Source: Geosiphon pyriformis (taxonomy: Eukaryota; Glomeromycota; Glomeromycetes; Archaeosporales; Geosiphonaceae). Taken from it: 64,000 nucleotides of DNA. Shown in pieces: positions 1 through 11,149 of this stretch (within the stretch, counting starts at the first letter, position 1; each line of letters opens with the position of its first letter). Under the pieces are notes generated by a model, which was not told the DNA's origin, did not search any database, and worked only from the letters and a program-made list of their open reading frames with translations. Made by a program: the position numbers and the translations under genes. The DNA is taken from assembly GCA_016748015.1 (NCBI GenBank), contig JAAOMT010000602.1:747922-811921 (forward strand), written 5' to 3'.

Positions 1-378
1 ACTTGTTGTAACACTATTCTATGAACTTGAACTTTGCTATTTTCTACAATTTCGCTGAACTAAAGATACATTTCGGCGAACTACAAGTTATTTTGGTGAA
101 CTATTAGATATTTCAGTGAACTATTAATTATTTCGGTGAATTTTTACAAATTTTGGCGAACTTCTGAATGTTACATAGTTCGGGGTATTGCATGATTGAT
201 CATCGCAATTAGGTTACAGTTGTGTTGTATACAATTTAAGTTATTAATTAAATGATAATTTCGGACATTTTTGCTAATGTAATAAGTAATCATTTGAAAC
301 GATAATATATGCTAATTAATGATAGGAATTATAAGATAATTTTATGCTAAATAATATCTCTAGTTTTGTCTGGTAACA
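1..378 (-). mobile_element. Partial LTR of the gypsy2 family (U3 side), cut by window edge
   Basis: Read on the minus strand this matches the first part of the gypsy2 LTRs at 17606 and 26449, starting with the same terminus (TGTTACCAGAC, complement of 368-378). It carries the same U3 repeats, seen here on the plus strand as TTTCGGCGAACTA-like motifs at about 25-base spacing (45-175). The match stops at the window start, at the point just upstream of the TATA box in the complete LTRs. It may be a solo LTR or the end of an element extending to the left; the other end and any target duplication are outside the window. Confidence 0.85.
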
Positions 379-890
379 ATGTTATTGGTCTAAGGCTTTG
401 TAATAAAGGATTGGGTGACTGACACAATTTACTTATTGAGTGATGGTTTCAATGATATATCTTTAGTTGTTGATTTGGTTTAGGATTTGTTGAGAATTAC
501 AGATTTACTATGTAATTGCCAACCACTAAGCTGAGAGGACATTATAAGAAATAGGGTCTTTTGTCATATGATGGATCCATAGTATTAACTGTGTTTAGTT
601 TAACTTTCTTGTGGTTTCTTGATATAATTTTTGAGTTTGACATAAAGCTGAATATCCATGTTTGTTTTGGTTTGTATCTTTGTTTGTTTAGTGTATGTTT
701 TGGTTTCTTGCACAATTTTCCTATTGTGGATAGTTTAAGTGATTAGTGTTGCCTTGATTGGTTTAAGTGGCTGATTACATGTAGAAAATACATAAATCAT
801 GCTTAATATAAGAGCTTGTATAATTCTATAGTCTTAGGTAGTAGTTGAACTGCACTTATAAAATGCTTAATAAAAAAAAATTACAAAACA
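379..890 (+). pseudogene. LINE 3' remnant: C-terminus of ORF2 plus 3' tail
   Basis: Positions 543-746 translate to a segment resembling the last residues of LINE ORF2 at 39102-39296: a GLLSYDGS-like stretch matches GLIPHDGS, with one in-frame TAG before it. The following 747-870 match the shared LINE 3' tail (GTTTAAGTGGCTGATTACATG against GCCTGAGTGGCTGGTCACGTG) and end in an A-rich run near 866-880. The upstream 379-542 is too diverged to assign firmly. This is a dead 5'-truncated copy, not a host gene. Confidence 0.65.
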
Positions 891-1334
891 AATATTATTT
901 ATAAAATTACAGTTTAATTATTAAAATCAATTATTTTTTCATTAATATTCTTAATTAACTTTAAAAATCCGAAAAAATTTTTTATAGTCTAAAAAAATAA
1001 TTTTTAATTAAGATTATTTATAAATTACTTCTTTAATTTTCTTTTATTTTAAAAAAATTTACAAGTAAAAACAATTAAAAAATCTTGTCAAACAAGCATA
1101 GCAGGAAGCTATCATCAACAATTTTGATGAAAACAACACATACAACAAATCAATACCACTTATAAAAAATTATCTTGCTTTTGCTAAGAGTTAATAACCA
1201 ACTTTTAGACTTTCAAATTGTCAGAATCATCAACATTGATACCATAAATCAGGATTTAATAACAACGGACCTTCAGATACCAAGGAAACAATACTTGCCA
1301 CTACCAAGAATAATTCCCTGTAACAATAGTTTAG
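891..1334. other. AT-rich spacer without recognisable gene
   Basis: Positions 891-1090 are almost pure A/T. Positions 1090-1334 are less biased and contain a 67-codon open frame (1175-1378) that resembles nothing I recognise and runs into the LINE-tail-like repeat at 1335, so I do not call it a gene. Confidence 0.5.
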
Positions 1335-1455
1335 CTTTGACTGGCTCGGGTGGCTGGTCAGGTATAGAAAGCGCATGAGCCACACTTAATTTAGTATAGT
1401 TTTTACTGTATTGTGGTTAGGCTACACTCGTTAAAGCGAAATAAAGGTGAATTAC
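1335..1455 (+). repeat. LINE 3'-tail / SINE-like fragment
   Basis: The sequence GACTGGCTCGGGTGGCTGGT followed by AGAAAGCGCATGAGCCACAC and TTAATTTAGTATAG lines up along about 100 bases with the 3' tail of the LINEs (39300-39420) and with the tails at 741-870, 4840-4950 and 55040-55160. No ORF2 coding sequence is visible upstream, so this is either an extremely 5'-truncated LINE or a SINE sharing the LINE tail. It sits about 230 bases upstream of the Elf1 start codon. Confidence 0.6.
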
Positions 1456-1687
1456 GGCAAAGTTAGCAAAATAAATTCGCGTGCGAGAATAAGACGCCTG
1501 AAAGTATGCCATTTTCTCGCTTGAACAAACGGCATTTTTGTAATTTATATGTTGGAAATCAATATTTATTAACCCCATCAGATTATATAATATTGGTCAC
1601 ATAATTTTAGATCACTAGACTAAAATTAGATATAAAAGAAATGTAGCGATCTTATGTTTAGAAGAAGGTAAAAATTTCATTTCAGCC
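1456..1687 (+). promoter_or_regulatory. Likely 5' flank and promoter of the Elf1 gene
   Basis: A short non-coding stretch between the LINE-tail repeat and the Elf1 ATG. It has AT-rich TATA-like segments (for example 1631-1640) and ends in a good start context (TTCAGCCATGG). No specific factor site can be supported. Confidence 0.35.
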
Positions 1688-2380
1688 ATGGGTAAGCGAA
1701 AGACTAAGAGAAAGCCAATGGCTAAAAAAAAAGAGTCGCTTGACGTACAATTCAATTGTATGTTTTGCAACCATGAACGAAGCGTTGAAGTAAAAATGTA
1801 AGGTTTTTCCTGGGAATTTCCACCTCCAATCTCTCTGTCACCTTTACTTTTTCGCTTTAAATTATTTTATGAATAGAAAATAAAGAGGTGACATTCTTTT
1901 GCTCAATAGAGTAGGATTATTCACTTGATTTTTGAGTCTAAGCTGTGCTCATTCACTATTCTTTATTATAGGGACAAAGAACACAAGGTTGGCAATTTGA
2001 AATGTCGCATATGTGGCGTCCAGTTTCAAGCAAATATCAATCGTGCGTTATCTTTTTTTCGAATATATTTTTATAATGTAAATTTTTAACGTTTGACAGG
2101 TTATCTAAAAATTTAAATAGAGCTAAGTGATCCCGTAGATGTTTATTCTGAGTGGGTGGATGCAGTCGAATCGGTACAAGAAGAGAGAAATAGAAACCGA
2201 CTTGCTAATGCTAGGAATAAAGGACCTAGAGGTTCATCCGGTATTGATCTTGAAGATGATGATTCGCAATTAGAATTTGAAGACGATCATCATTCTCGTG
2301 TTGATGCGGATATTAGTACCAGTGGCTTCCAAAAAAGACCCTCCGCTTATGAAGATGAAGATGAAGATGATTACGAATAA
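1688..2380 (+). CDS. ELF1: Transcription elongation factor 1 (Elf1/ELOF1), 3 exons
   Basis: Exons 1688-1797, 1972-2042 and 2121-2380 join in frame to 146 codons plus TAA. Introns begin GTAAGG and GTGCGT and end in AG. The N-terminus begins [10 protein letters not shown], the lysine-rich start of the Elf1/ELOF1 family. A four-cysteine zinc ribbon follows (FNCMFCNHE near residues 22-30, [10 protein letters not shown] near 46-55), then the family signature [11 protein letters not shown] (near 62-72). The C-terminal half is acidic ([23 protein letters not shown]), as in fungal Elf1 but absent from the shorter animal proteins. Elf1 binds elongating RNA polymerase II in the nucleus, helps it pass nucleosomes and takes part in transcription-coupled repair. 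Exon structure is inferred from splice consensus and family conservation. The second donor (GTGCGT) is slightly non-standard. Confidence 0.93.
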
Positions 2381-2988
2381 TCATCTCAAAACTATATTCC
2401 TTTTATAAATGGAGGCAGCTCACCTACGAGCTTCCTAATTGATGGGACGGCAGTTCGCAACTTGCTTTCTGGAGTAGAAGCTAATTGCTATCGGATCAAG
2501 ATTTTCGGCAGCTTGGGACCTGGTCCACTAGCAAAAAGAAGTGCCAGGAACCGTGCAATTTAGTCGAATAGTAAGGCTCTTTTGAAATATATTAATCTAT
2601 GTGCTATTCTTCAAACGCGCAAAAGATAATTATCTAAAAGAATAAAACAATTAACTCATGGTCGGGAGTTTTGAGCGATTACCACTATTCATTATGGTGG
2701 TTCTCATATCTTAAATGTACAATTTGTCACATCAATTAACAAGCCCTAAGAGTGGTTTGAGCTTTAGAAATACCGGTTTATAATTTGTAAATATTTCCTG
2801 AAGCAATTTCGACAAATTAGAATAATTATCTTGATTCGAATATAACATTTGATAACATCTAGTTTATAAATTTAATGTAATGTAATTAAAATTAATTAAA
2901 ATAATTATGATTTTGTCAATTTTCCAATTTGATTTGATTTTTTTATTGGCTGGTTTTGTAATACTTCCACCTTCCCTTTTTTTCTTAA
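2381..2988. other. Intergenic region between Elf1 and PEX11
   Basis: Contains the 3' UTR of Elf1 and the promoter of the next gene. Positions 2400-2580 are of ordinary composition, and 2800-2960 is AT-rich with several TATA-like runs. I see no RNA gene, repeat or further coding region. Confidence 0.5.
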
Positions 2989-4171
2989 ATGGCAATACTT
3001 TCTAAACCAACAACAGGAAGCAGCCTTAACCCTTTAGCCTTCGCTGGCTTCTTTCGTCCAAGCCCTTTTCTTGATCATTTGGTCAGGTTCCTAAGCTCGG
3101 TTGGAGGAACTGATAAAGTGTTCATGGTAGGTTTTCACATCGCCGTTTAGCCTTTAGTCAGGTTGAGTCCTTTTGAGAAGTATTCTCTTTCTTCAGGCTC
3201 AAGACGATTGAGTGTTTTAAACGAGAAAGCTCCGTTGAACCAGATAAATATGAAACTATTTTCAAAAATCATTTGTTAAAAAATATTTTTATTTATTACA
3301 TTTTTAATTAAATTTTGATGGATAGTTTATACAATATTATTCCAAAATAGTTACCTGGTTTCTTTTGCGCTCGGGTAAAACTACAGTGGCAAAAAGAATC
3401 ACCAATCTGGCGTCCCCGGTTGCGGATTTCCGTGTATTGCTTCGGTAATTTAATGGGGATGAACTCAAAATAGCTCTTTAAACAAAGAAATTGTATCACC
3501 TTTCCAGAAGTCGCATGAATTATTAATCCAATACTAATATTTTTCATAGATATTACGGTTTGATCAACCTTATTCAATGGATGATTTATATTGAACATAA
3601 TCCTCCTCCATCTCGACTTTTACTCAACATTGCACGCGTGCAAAATTTCTTGAATCTTTTATATTACCCGCTCGAGCATGCTTGGTGGTTGGGTGCCCAC
3701 AATGTTGTCCCACTTTCCACAAACACTATGAATAAAATTGGAATTTGGAGTTGCCGATTCTGGGCTGGATATGTCATTTTACAATTCTTGCATTTATATG
3801 AGCAGTGGCGACTGACAAAAAAACGAAAAACCGATATTAGTAAAAAGCTTGATGCAAATGAAGAAGAGGCTCGACATGAAGAGCGAGCCTTAAGTGTTGA
3901 TGGTGAGAGAATTGTTCGGGATGCAATCATCAATGTTGGATATTTGCCATTGACGGTGAGTAATTTTTATTTTGTATGTGTTCATTAGAAAGATGAAACA
4001 TCTGCTTTCGCATAACAGCGTCATTGATAAATTGTTTTTTTCTGGCTTGAAAATTAATTTGATTAGCTTCATTGGTCAATTGAAAATTCTTCTTTCCCTG
4101 AAATTGGTGTTGGAATCTTTGGGACTCTTGCAGCCTTTTACCAGTTAATTGGGACCTGGAAAGCAACCTAA
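2989..4171 (+). CDS. PEX11: Pex11-family peroxisomal membrane protein, 4 exons
   Basis: Exons 2989-3126, 3326-3444, 3550-3955 and 4067-4171 join without a stop to 255 codons plus TAA; all introns are GT-AG. The protein carries Pex11 family hallmarks: LDHLVRFLSSVGGTDKVFM then FIQYYSKIV (residues 29-55), a conserved R-x-L-x-S-PVADFRVLLR segment (about 70-86), LNLLYYPLEHAWWLG (about 115-130) and a C-terminal hydrophobic helix IGVGIFGTLAAFYQLIG. Pex11 proteins sit in the peroxisomal membrane and drive membrane elongation and proliferation before fission. Spacing and the YYPLEH motif are closest to the Pex11C/gamma type, but subfamily assignment is inference. A stretch rich in K, E and R (residues about 168-195) probably faces the cytosol. 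Exon 2 was found by conservation, since phase-0 splicing directly from exon 1 to exon 3 gives a stop. Confidence 0.88.
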
Positions 4172-4831
4172 TTAACGGATTGACCTTTCGAAAACCGTTT
4201 AATTGTAAGTTTTGATTTGATATTCATTTCATATCCCAGGATTAAGTCTTTGTGTCTGAAAATAAATTTACCTATTGTCTGTCAATTTCACTGATGGCTT
4301 GTTTTGTTATTCAAACCTTGAGAAAAATCCAAAGTTTGAGATCAAAATAACATCAAAGATACATTAATACTATTTTTTATTACAGTCGCGAAGATATTAT
4401 CAAAACGATATTTGTTATTTTTCGATTTGAGACGAGTTTTAATTTAAATATATAAAAAGTATAAATGCAAAATTGTTTAACAATTAAAAATAAACAAAAA
4501 CTAAAATAATATATATATAACCAAATTAATTATTACTAATATTTTACAATTTATTTTTAAACAAAAATTATATTGTTACAAATAAAAACAAGCTAATAAA
4601 TAATAAAAGTAAATACTAAAAATCAATAAAATTAGTTAAAAATTACAACAATAATAATTAAAATAATCAGTTTTAAAATATCAATTTTTAATTTACAAAA
4701 AAGTTAAAAATGAAAAATAGAATTATAATTATTGATAAAAAATAATGCTATTATTATAATTTTATGCTATTAAATTTTTTAAAAATGTTTTTTATGTTAA
4801 ATTATTTTAATTATTATTTTTTTTTTAAAAA
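4172..4831. other. AT-rich spacer after PEX11
   Basis: Holds the 3' UTR of PEX11 and then, from about 4430, almost pure A/T with no gene I can support. It ends at the tail of LINE-A, whose A-rich end read on the minus strand merges into a TTTTTTTTT/AAAAAAA run at 4817-4833. Confidence 0.5.
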
Positions 4832-7800
4832 AACAATTTATTAAGTAAAGTTCAACCATTATCTAGTATAAAGAACCAGACTAAGTGGTTCAAACTAAAC
4901 ATGATTTATACTCTTATTATATATAATTAGTCACTCAGGCCAAACAAAGCAATATTATATACTTATATTAACATATATGTTATCACTTAAACCAGAAAAA
5001 AAGAGACACAGCTTATGTTTACCAAAACTGACTGCAAAAGACTCAATAATACCAAGTAACTTAATTACTTTATTTAATAGCATAAACATCACATTACAAA
5101 ACAATTTTAATATCAAACTACTATTTTCAACCAAACCAGCTTTCTCTATATTCATCTTATAACTGAATTTTGCCAGTTATCTCTTAGTACAATATAACTT
5201 CACAAAATATCTTACATATTTAATAACAATAAAGATAATTTTATTCTTCTCATCAAAAATCTCAACAGTTTTTGAATACCAATCTCTTAATACAAACCTT
5301 TTATAAATCACTACATACAGATTCACATCCAAAGAACATTTAGAAAGTATTCACAAAACAGTAGAAAAAAACAAATTACAAGTACTTGTCAAAGCAATCC
5401 ATTAAGTAAAAGTCTTAACCAAAATCTCTTCCTAAACATTAATATTTTAAACACAAATAAAGACATAATCAGACAATTTTATCTTACTATACAATAAATA
5501 TAACACATCAGGATATTTTTTATTATACAATCTCTTTTTAATTATTATTAGCAATTATCTATGCACAGCTTTTATTAAGTACATGCACAGATTAACAGAT
5601 TTTTTACTAATAAACTCAGAGAATATGTGCAAATCAAAATGCTAAATCTTTATAGTAGTCCTTTAATTTACTTTTTTGATTAGTGTACATAAAATTATAT
5701 TATAACTAGGACCAGTTTTCCATCAAACTTAACAAACAGACCTAAATAAATTCCAAACAAAATAACAGATATTGCCAAACACAGCTGTGTTTTTAGCCAC
5801 CAAGAAACGTTTTTGCACTCTTTTTGGCAAAAAAAAAAGATTAAGCAGTTTTGCCTATTATTAAATCAGTCTTTATATTGCCAAAAATTTTGGAATAATC
5901 TTTAATCTTTACTTAATTTACAGTAAAATTTTTATTCTAAATCAAATTAGCAATATGTCTTCTTTCTATTCAGCATTAATTATAAAAATTTGGTACAGCA
6001 AACATTATTTCAAACACAAATACATTAATAGCAGCTTGGCTGTTCAGATACAAAACAACCACACAAAAAAATAGAACACACTTTAATAATAAAGCAACAG
6101 TCTGTAATTTGATCATAGTAAAAGACAAAAGCCCATATATCTTAACATTAATACTTATATTTATAGCTAAAAAGTAAGCAGCTGTCTTATTAACAACATT
6201 AGCAAAGCCAGCATTTTTCAAAAACCTATTAATATAAATCTCAATTGTGTTAGACCAAATCTTGTGTAAACAATTCTATATCAGAAAACTCTTTAGATTT
6301 CAAAATATTCAAGCCAAAATAACTGATTAATTTCAGCAAAATCAACCAATACAGAATTACTAATATATAAAAACTTTAATGTAAGCTTGAATTAATAAGA
6401 TACAGAGCCTTTGAAATTCAATCTCTTCTATTAAAAAAAAGTTTTTCAGTTTATTATATTGTCTTTTTTATTTAAAAATTTATTATAGAATACAATCTCA
6501 AACTGCTTTAAAAAACAAACAAAACTAAGATACAAAATTTTTTCCAAAACAACTAACATAAAAAACTTATTAAAATTACAAAATACATTGGGCAAATTAT
6601 TCATTAAGAACAACTTATTGTCCAAAAAAATTTTTACCATCTTAGCCAAAAAATTGTTTACTAAACTAACATGTAACTTAATAAAAAACTACAAAAGATT
6701 CAAAGAAATCTAACCCAAAACCTGCAAATTCAAGAATTTGTGATTAAATAAATGCTTAAAAATATCTCAAGCATTAGAAAAGACAATAAATACAGCCAAT
6801 TTTTTTTCTGACTGCATTTGTTTAAATAGTTTCAAATTATATAAGAAAAAATGATACAAAATCTTATTAAGAAAATTACATAATAAATAGGCTTTAGACT
6901 TAAGGCTTTTCCCAACTATAACATTCCATTTGTAACACATATTTGATAAAACAAAACTAAACTAAGTCTTATAACTGATAATAGATTATAATACAGCCAA
7001 AAGCAAATATAAGAACTGCTTATTTATAATAGTTTTCTTAAGTATTATATTAACAAAAAATCAAATATTAGAATGAGTTTTGGTTAAACTTGACTTGGAC
7101 AACTTCTTAGTTGACAAAAAAATCCCTAAATATTTGTACATTTCATCTTTCTTGGCTATTAAAATTAACAGACCACTAATCCTTAAAGAAATAACCTTAA
7201 TGCTCTAGTTGATAAAAATAGCCACTATTTTTTCATTATTGATAAAAATATTATTAATTGAAAAAAATTCACTAATAATGTCTAAAGCATATTGTGTAGA
7301 AGCTTGACAATTCTTGACTCAAATTATATTATTCACAAATATGTCAACAACAAAAAAGAAAAACATTTTATCATTATTCTCTATCTTGTTTGTCTTGGCC
7401 ATAAATTTAGTATTAATCTGATATTCACACAAATGTTTATGCTTCTTAACTTTACACAAAAGTGAATTGTAAAAAATTTTTCAAAGAAAAGATAAAAAGA
7501 CTTTATCTTAATCTAGTCTATTATGTACTTTATAGCCATCCAAAAGACCAAAATTAATTAATACTTAATTGATTCTATTCTTATATATATTGTCAAAAAA
7601 TCTTATAAATCTGTTACACATTTTAATTCACTGCAAACTGGCTCTTAAATGGTGCCAGCCAACCAAGTTATATGCTTTACACATATTTTATAAGACCAAC
7701 CAAAGTTTTTTATTTTTTTCTAAAGCATCTTTAACTACTAACTCAATAGCAAATACAGAAAACTGAGTATATATGTCTTTTAAAACAAAAAAATTATTAC

Positions 7801-8106
7801 CACAAAGAAAACCAAACTTGCTACATACAAACAAAATTTGATTAGATAAAACTTTGAAAAAAATTTTCTTGGCTATTTTAATCAAACTAATAGGTTAAGT
7901 GTTTATTAAATCTCTATTCCAATCATAAAGTTTAGAAATTATTGAAACTTAAGCTCTTTTTTACAAAATTGAAACACTACTAAAAAACAAATATGTATTT
8001 AACAAATCCAAAAGACACTTTATTACATTATTACTATTATGTTTTTAAAGTTTATTAAGAATATTAAACAAACTAGCAGCTTTGCCACCAGGCAAACTAT
8101 TAATCA
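4832..8106 (-). mobile_element. LINE-A, 3' half (RT, RNase H, C-terminus), decayed
   Basis: On the minus strand this segment follows ORF2 of LINE-B from the RT domain to the 3' tail. Clear stretches are 8106-7688 (LPGGKAASLF, then IAKKIFFKVLSNQI and CGNNFFVLK), 6649-6446, the RNase H region 6221-5976 (LNSQAAIN matching DSQAAL) and the C-terminus 5155-4955 (FFSGLSDNIYVNISI). The shared 3' tail ends near 4832. The RT catalytic motif reads F-V-N-N instead of F-x-D-D, and there are many stops, so the copy is dead. It joins 27962-31440; gypsy1 lies between the halves. Coding portions are far more AT-rich than in LINE-B. Confidence 0.88.
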
Positions 8107-8110
8107 CCAA
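8107..8110. repeat. Target-site duplication CCAA of gypsy1, left copy
   Basis: CCAA directly before the gypsy1 LTR at 8111; the same four bases follow the other LTR at 27958-27961. Removing the element and one copy restores the LINE-A reading through the RT N-terminal region, which independently supports the boundary. Confidence 0.88.
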
Positions 8111-9034
8111 TGTTACAAATGATTATTTGGGATCTCAAATCAAATAACAAATCTGTAACTTGGTGCTTAATATCTTGACAATGCTGGTGTTACTGATATA
8201 TTAGTTGTATCTGAAGGTTTTTAGAGTTGAGTCTTTTGTATAATGAACAGAGATTCAGTATTAATGTAGTTGGTTGGTGAGTTGTGTTCCCAATTTCTGT
8301 CTTCAGCTTGGTGGCCAGTTTATTCTGGCATTTATGCCCTTCTGGTAAGCTATTTGTTAATATATATATAATTTTACTCTTATTTCTGGGTCTTTTACCA
8401 AACTATCCATGACATCAATTACTCAACACTTTAATTTTTAATCAGTTAATATACAACAATAAAATCAAGAAAAGAAAATAAAAGAAAAAAATAAAGAAAT
8501 AAGCCAAAGCAATATGCAAGTTAGTATCTGTTAATAGCTGTGATCAAGAGCTATTGTTCTAGTGTGATTAAGTATTGATTACTATCAACATGAAGTGTTA
8601 ATAGTGAAGAGTGAATTTGGATGGTGAATGATTTATTTATTTGATATTTGTGGATAGAAGGTTTTTAACTAAAAGATTCTGCTTTTTCTACTTTTAATAT
8701 TACTGCTATATATACATAATTGATGTTCTACAAGATTGCTCATATTTCTGAGCAATGTGCTATGATTTCTTGAGCAATGTGCATATTGCTGAACAATGTG
8801 CCCTAATTTTCTAACATTGCTCTACATTGCTAAGCAATGTGCTGTGCTTTCTAACATTGCTCTACATTGCTGAGCAATGTGTCATGATTTCTGACATTGC
8901 TCCATATTGCTGAGCAATGTGCCATGATTTCTGACATTGCGTCACATTGCTAAGCAATGTGCTCACATGCTAACTACTATTCTCTTATTGGTCTGCTATT
9001 TTTTATATCTGTTTTCTTTTTTTCATGAGTAATA
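8111..9034 (-). repeat. gypsy1 3' LTR (uninterrupted copy)
   Basis: Runs from TGTTACAAAT to GAGTAATA in plus-strand reading, so the termini are near-standard inverted TG..CA. It aligns end to end with the split copy at 17398-17605 plus 27322-27957 and shows the empty gypsy2 target (GGTGGCCAGTTTATT near 8315). A TATATATA box in minus orientation lies at 8706-8714. It is about 80 bases longer than the other LTR, matching extra units of the palindromic minisatellite at 8735-8965. Confidence 0.92.
8735..8965. repeat. Palindromic minisatellite in gypsy1 LTR U3
   Basis: About seven copies of GAGCAATGTG-like motifs, most paired with an upstream ACATTGCT to form the near-perfect palindrome CACATTGCTGAGCAATGTG, with roughly 40-50 bases per unit. 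The other gypsy1 LTR (27735-27885) has about five copies and the LTR at 49044 about four. It lies upstream of the TATA box in element orientation, where retroviral-type LTRs keep enhancer repeats. Confidence 0.85.
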
Positions 9035-9037
9035 TTA

Positions 9038-9049
9038 TCTTCTCCTTTT
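9038..9049 (-). other. gypsy1 polypurine tract
   Basis: Minus-strand AAAAGGAGAAGA lies three bases from the inner edge of the 3' LTR, the standard plus-strand priming position. gypsy3 has a matching tract at 41391-41402. Confidence 0.75.
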
Positions 9050-9683
9050 AATATTGAGCTCTGTCGAAATCTTTATTTTGAATTAATTCTAATATTTTTT
9101 TTTCAAGTATTGTTTGTTTGACTCTGTTCTTCATGTCTTTTACTTGTGTATTGTTCATTCTTTCCTATTGATTAATGGTTATAGTTTCCATGTCAGAATA
9201 TAACAGTATTTCTGGATAGTTCTGAAATATGTTGTGCAGTCAGTAAATTGTTCTCACATGTAGTGTTGAGTTTGCCTTTTTTCCAATAAATTCTTTAATT
9301 TGCTGTATTATGTTTTGGTTAAATATCCTTTTGGATTTGTCAATATACAACTCTTGAATATTCAACTTTCGACCTAACTGGTAGTAACAGTATGATATTG
9401 GAAGTTGTTCTGTCCATTGCTTCCAATTCTTTTTTGTAAGTTCTTCTGTTGGTGCCATAATAGGTATTTTCCCAAAAGTGTTCTTTACTTTTTCTATTAT
9501 GTTATCTGACCAGTTTTTATCATTCTTTGGTAACCACTAATATGGTGTATTTTTTGTCTTTCTTTTGGTGTTTCAATAGCAAATTGTTTGGTTGTTAATG
9601 ATAATTTCTATGTTTAAAAGTTGTTGACTTAAGGCCTGGAATAATTGTTAAGCTATGACATGAATATGATCTGGTATTTCCAT
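9048..9683 (-). pseudogene. gypsy1 post-integrase accessory ORF, unknown function
   Basis: After the integrase stop at about 9744 a new frame opens at an ATG (9683-9681) and runs 212 codons to the TAA at 9050-9048, overlapping the polypurine tract. It has internal stops and at least one frame break near 9560. The counterpart in gypsy3 (42039-41401) starts with the same M-E-I and has 213 codons. A conserved block Y-C-Y-Y-Q-L-G-R-K-L-N-I-Q-E-L-Y is followed by helical, Q/K/E-rich sequence. I see no signal peptide, membrane span or known domain, so an envelope-like protein is not supported. The conserved length, position and sequence in gypsy1, gypsy2 and gypsy3 argue that it was a real gene. 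Confidence 0.65.
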
Positions 9684-9743
9684 TTTTCTTGGTTGTCTTT
9701 GTTACGTATACTGTGTCTTTATATACTTTTTTATTGTTTGATT

Positions 9744-10910
9744 TTACATGTTTAGTCCAATGATTATAATTGGTTCCAGATTTTGTGAAATCTTATCTGG
9801 TTAAACTAGTATTTGTTGTACTCCTAATTGTAGAATGTTATTAGTAAATGATAATACTATTTGGTGATATGGTTTCAGTCAATTACCATGTGCTGCTTTG
9901 GCTAAGATTTTGTTGTTTCATCTTAGTTTATAAGCTCTATTTCCAAAAATTTCTTCTATGTAAAATGGTCCATCCCATTTGGGATCGAATTTTCTATTCC
10001 ATTGTTTTTCTGCTTTGGTATGATGTAAAAGTACTTTGTCTCCAATCTTGAATTCAACTGGTTTATCTGGTAATTGGTTATCATGTCATTCTTTTTGCTT
10101 TTTTTGAGACTTTTGAATGTTATCAGCTGCTTTTTGTCATATGTTTTCTAGTGTTTCCATTAAGTCAAATGTTCTTCTCAACAATGTTTCTTGAAAATTA
10201 GCTTCTGTTATTGGTTCTGTTAAATATGTGCTAACCTCTCTCTCAACTGATAATATTGCTGTCCTACCATATATCAATTCAAATGGTATTGCATATGTAG
10301 TATTTTGTCTTATTGTTCAATAAGCAAATAATACTGATGGTATAAACAAATCTTATTCATTTTGGTTTTCTTGACTGATTTTGGCAATTGCTTCACACAG
10401 TGTTCTATTAAACCTTTTGACTAGTCCATTTGTTTGTGGATGATATGGTAATAATAATGGTCTTTTTATCCCAAATCTCTGACTTAATTTTGTTAATATT
10501 CTATTCACAAAATGAGTTCCTTAATCTGATAGTAGTTTTTTTGGACATTCATATCGACATATTAAATCTTAATAGATAAATTTGGCAATGGATTCTGCAT
10601 CTGCTCTTTAAATGGCTTTTGCTTCTGGTTATTTAGTAAGATAATCCATGGCTACTGCAATATATTTGTTGCCTTTACTGGTGATTGTTAATGGTCTGAC
10701 TAAATCAATTCCAATGTGATCAAATAGTTGTCTTACTTTGATTGGTCTTAATGGTTTACTTGGTCTTGTTCCTCCTCTTTTTTGACAAGCATCACAATTT
10801 TGAACATATTAAATGATGTTTGGATATATTGATGGCCAATAATATCTTTTTCTGGTTCTTTCTATGGTCGCTTCTTTATAAAAATGTCCTGTTGTTGGAT
10901 CTGAGTGCAT
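9744..10910 (-). pseudogene. gypsy1 integrase
   Basis: Starts near MHSDPTTGHF with the zinc-binding H-x-H...CDACQ pair (complement of about 10910-10780). The catalytic core follows (HIGIDLVRPL, S-D-stop-G-T-H-F, PQTNGLVKRFNRTLCE). The third acidic residue, normally E in LVERFN, reads K. A GPY/F-like tail (WDGPFYIEEIFGNRAYKL) is present near 9920-9980. There are several stops (W, Q or R codons turned to TGA/TAA/TAG). It would insert element cDNA into the host genome but is inactive here. Confidence 0.88.
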
Positions 10911-11149
10911 GTTAAATAATATTGTCTCTTTTTCTGGTTCTGTGATTACTCTGATTGGTTGATCTGGATTTTTTCTGTTCTTCTGGTAGAGTATATTTTA
11001 ATGATTGATAAAATATTTTGATTGTTGTTTTATGTTGTTTTGTTCCTTTTGAGATAATTTCTCCTTGAATGATTGAGTATTTATATAATGCTAAAGTTGT
11101 TGGTATTTTTGTGTGTTCATCTTTTGTTATATTTTTGGGTTGAAATGTT

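Noticed and set aside
561-746. Small hydrophobic membrane-like protein
   Set aside because: It is the AT-drifted C-terminus of LINE ORF2; T-rich drift creates F and L codons and a false hydrophobic look.
1175-1378. 67-codon open frame upstream of Elf1
   Set aside because: No recognisable similarity, runs into the LINE-tail repeat, and has no gene context.
2400-2580. Possible tRNA or small RNA gene after Elf1
   Set aside because: No cloverleaf, A/B boxes or other RNA signature could be recognised.
8735-8965. CRISPR-like array
   Set aside because: Palindromic repeats with short spacers, but spacers are themselves similar, unit length varies, and the block sits in an LTR of a eukaryotic element.
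9048-9683. Envelope gene making the element a retrovirus
   Set aside because: The ORF has no signal peptide, no transmembrane segment and no cleavage motif, so only an accessory ORF of unknown function is claimed.
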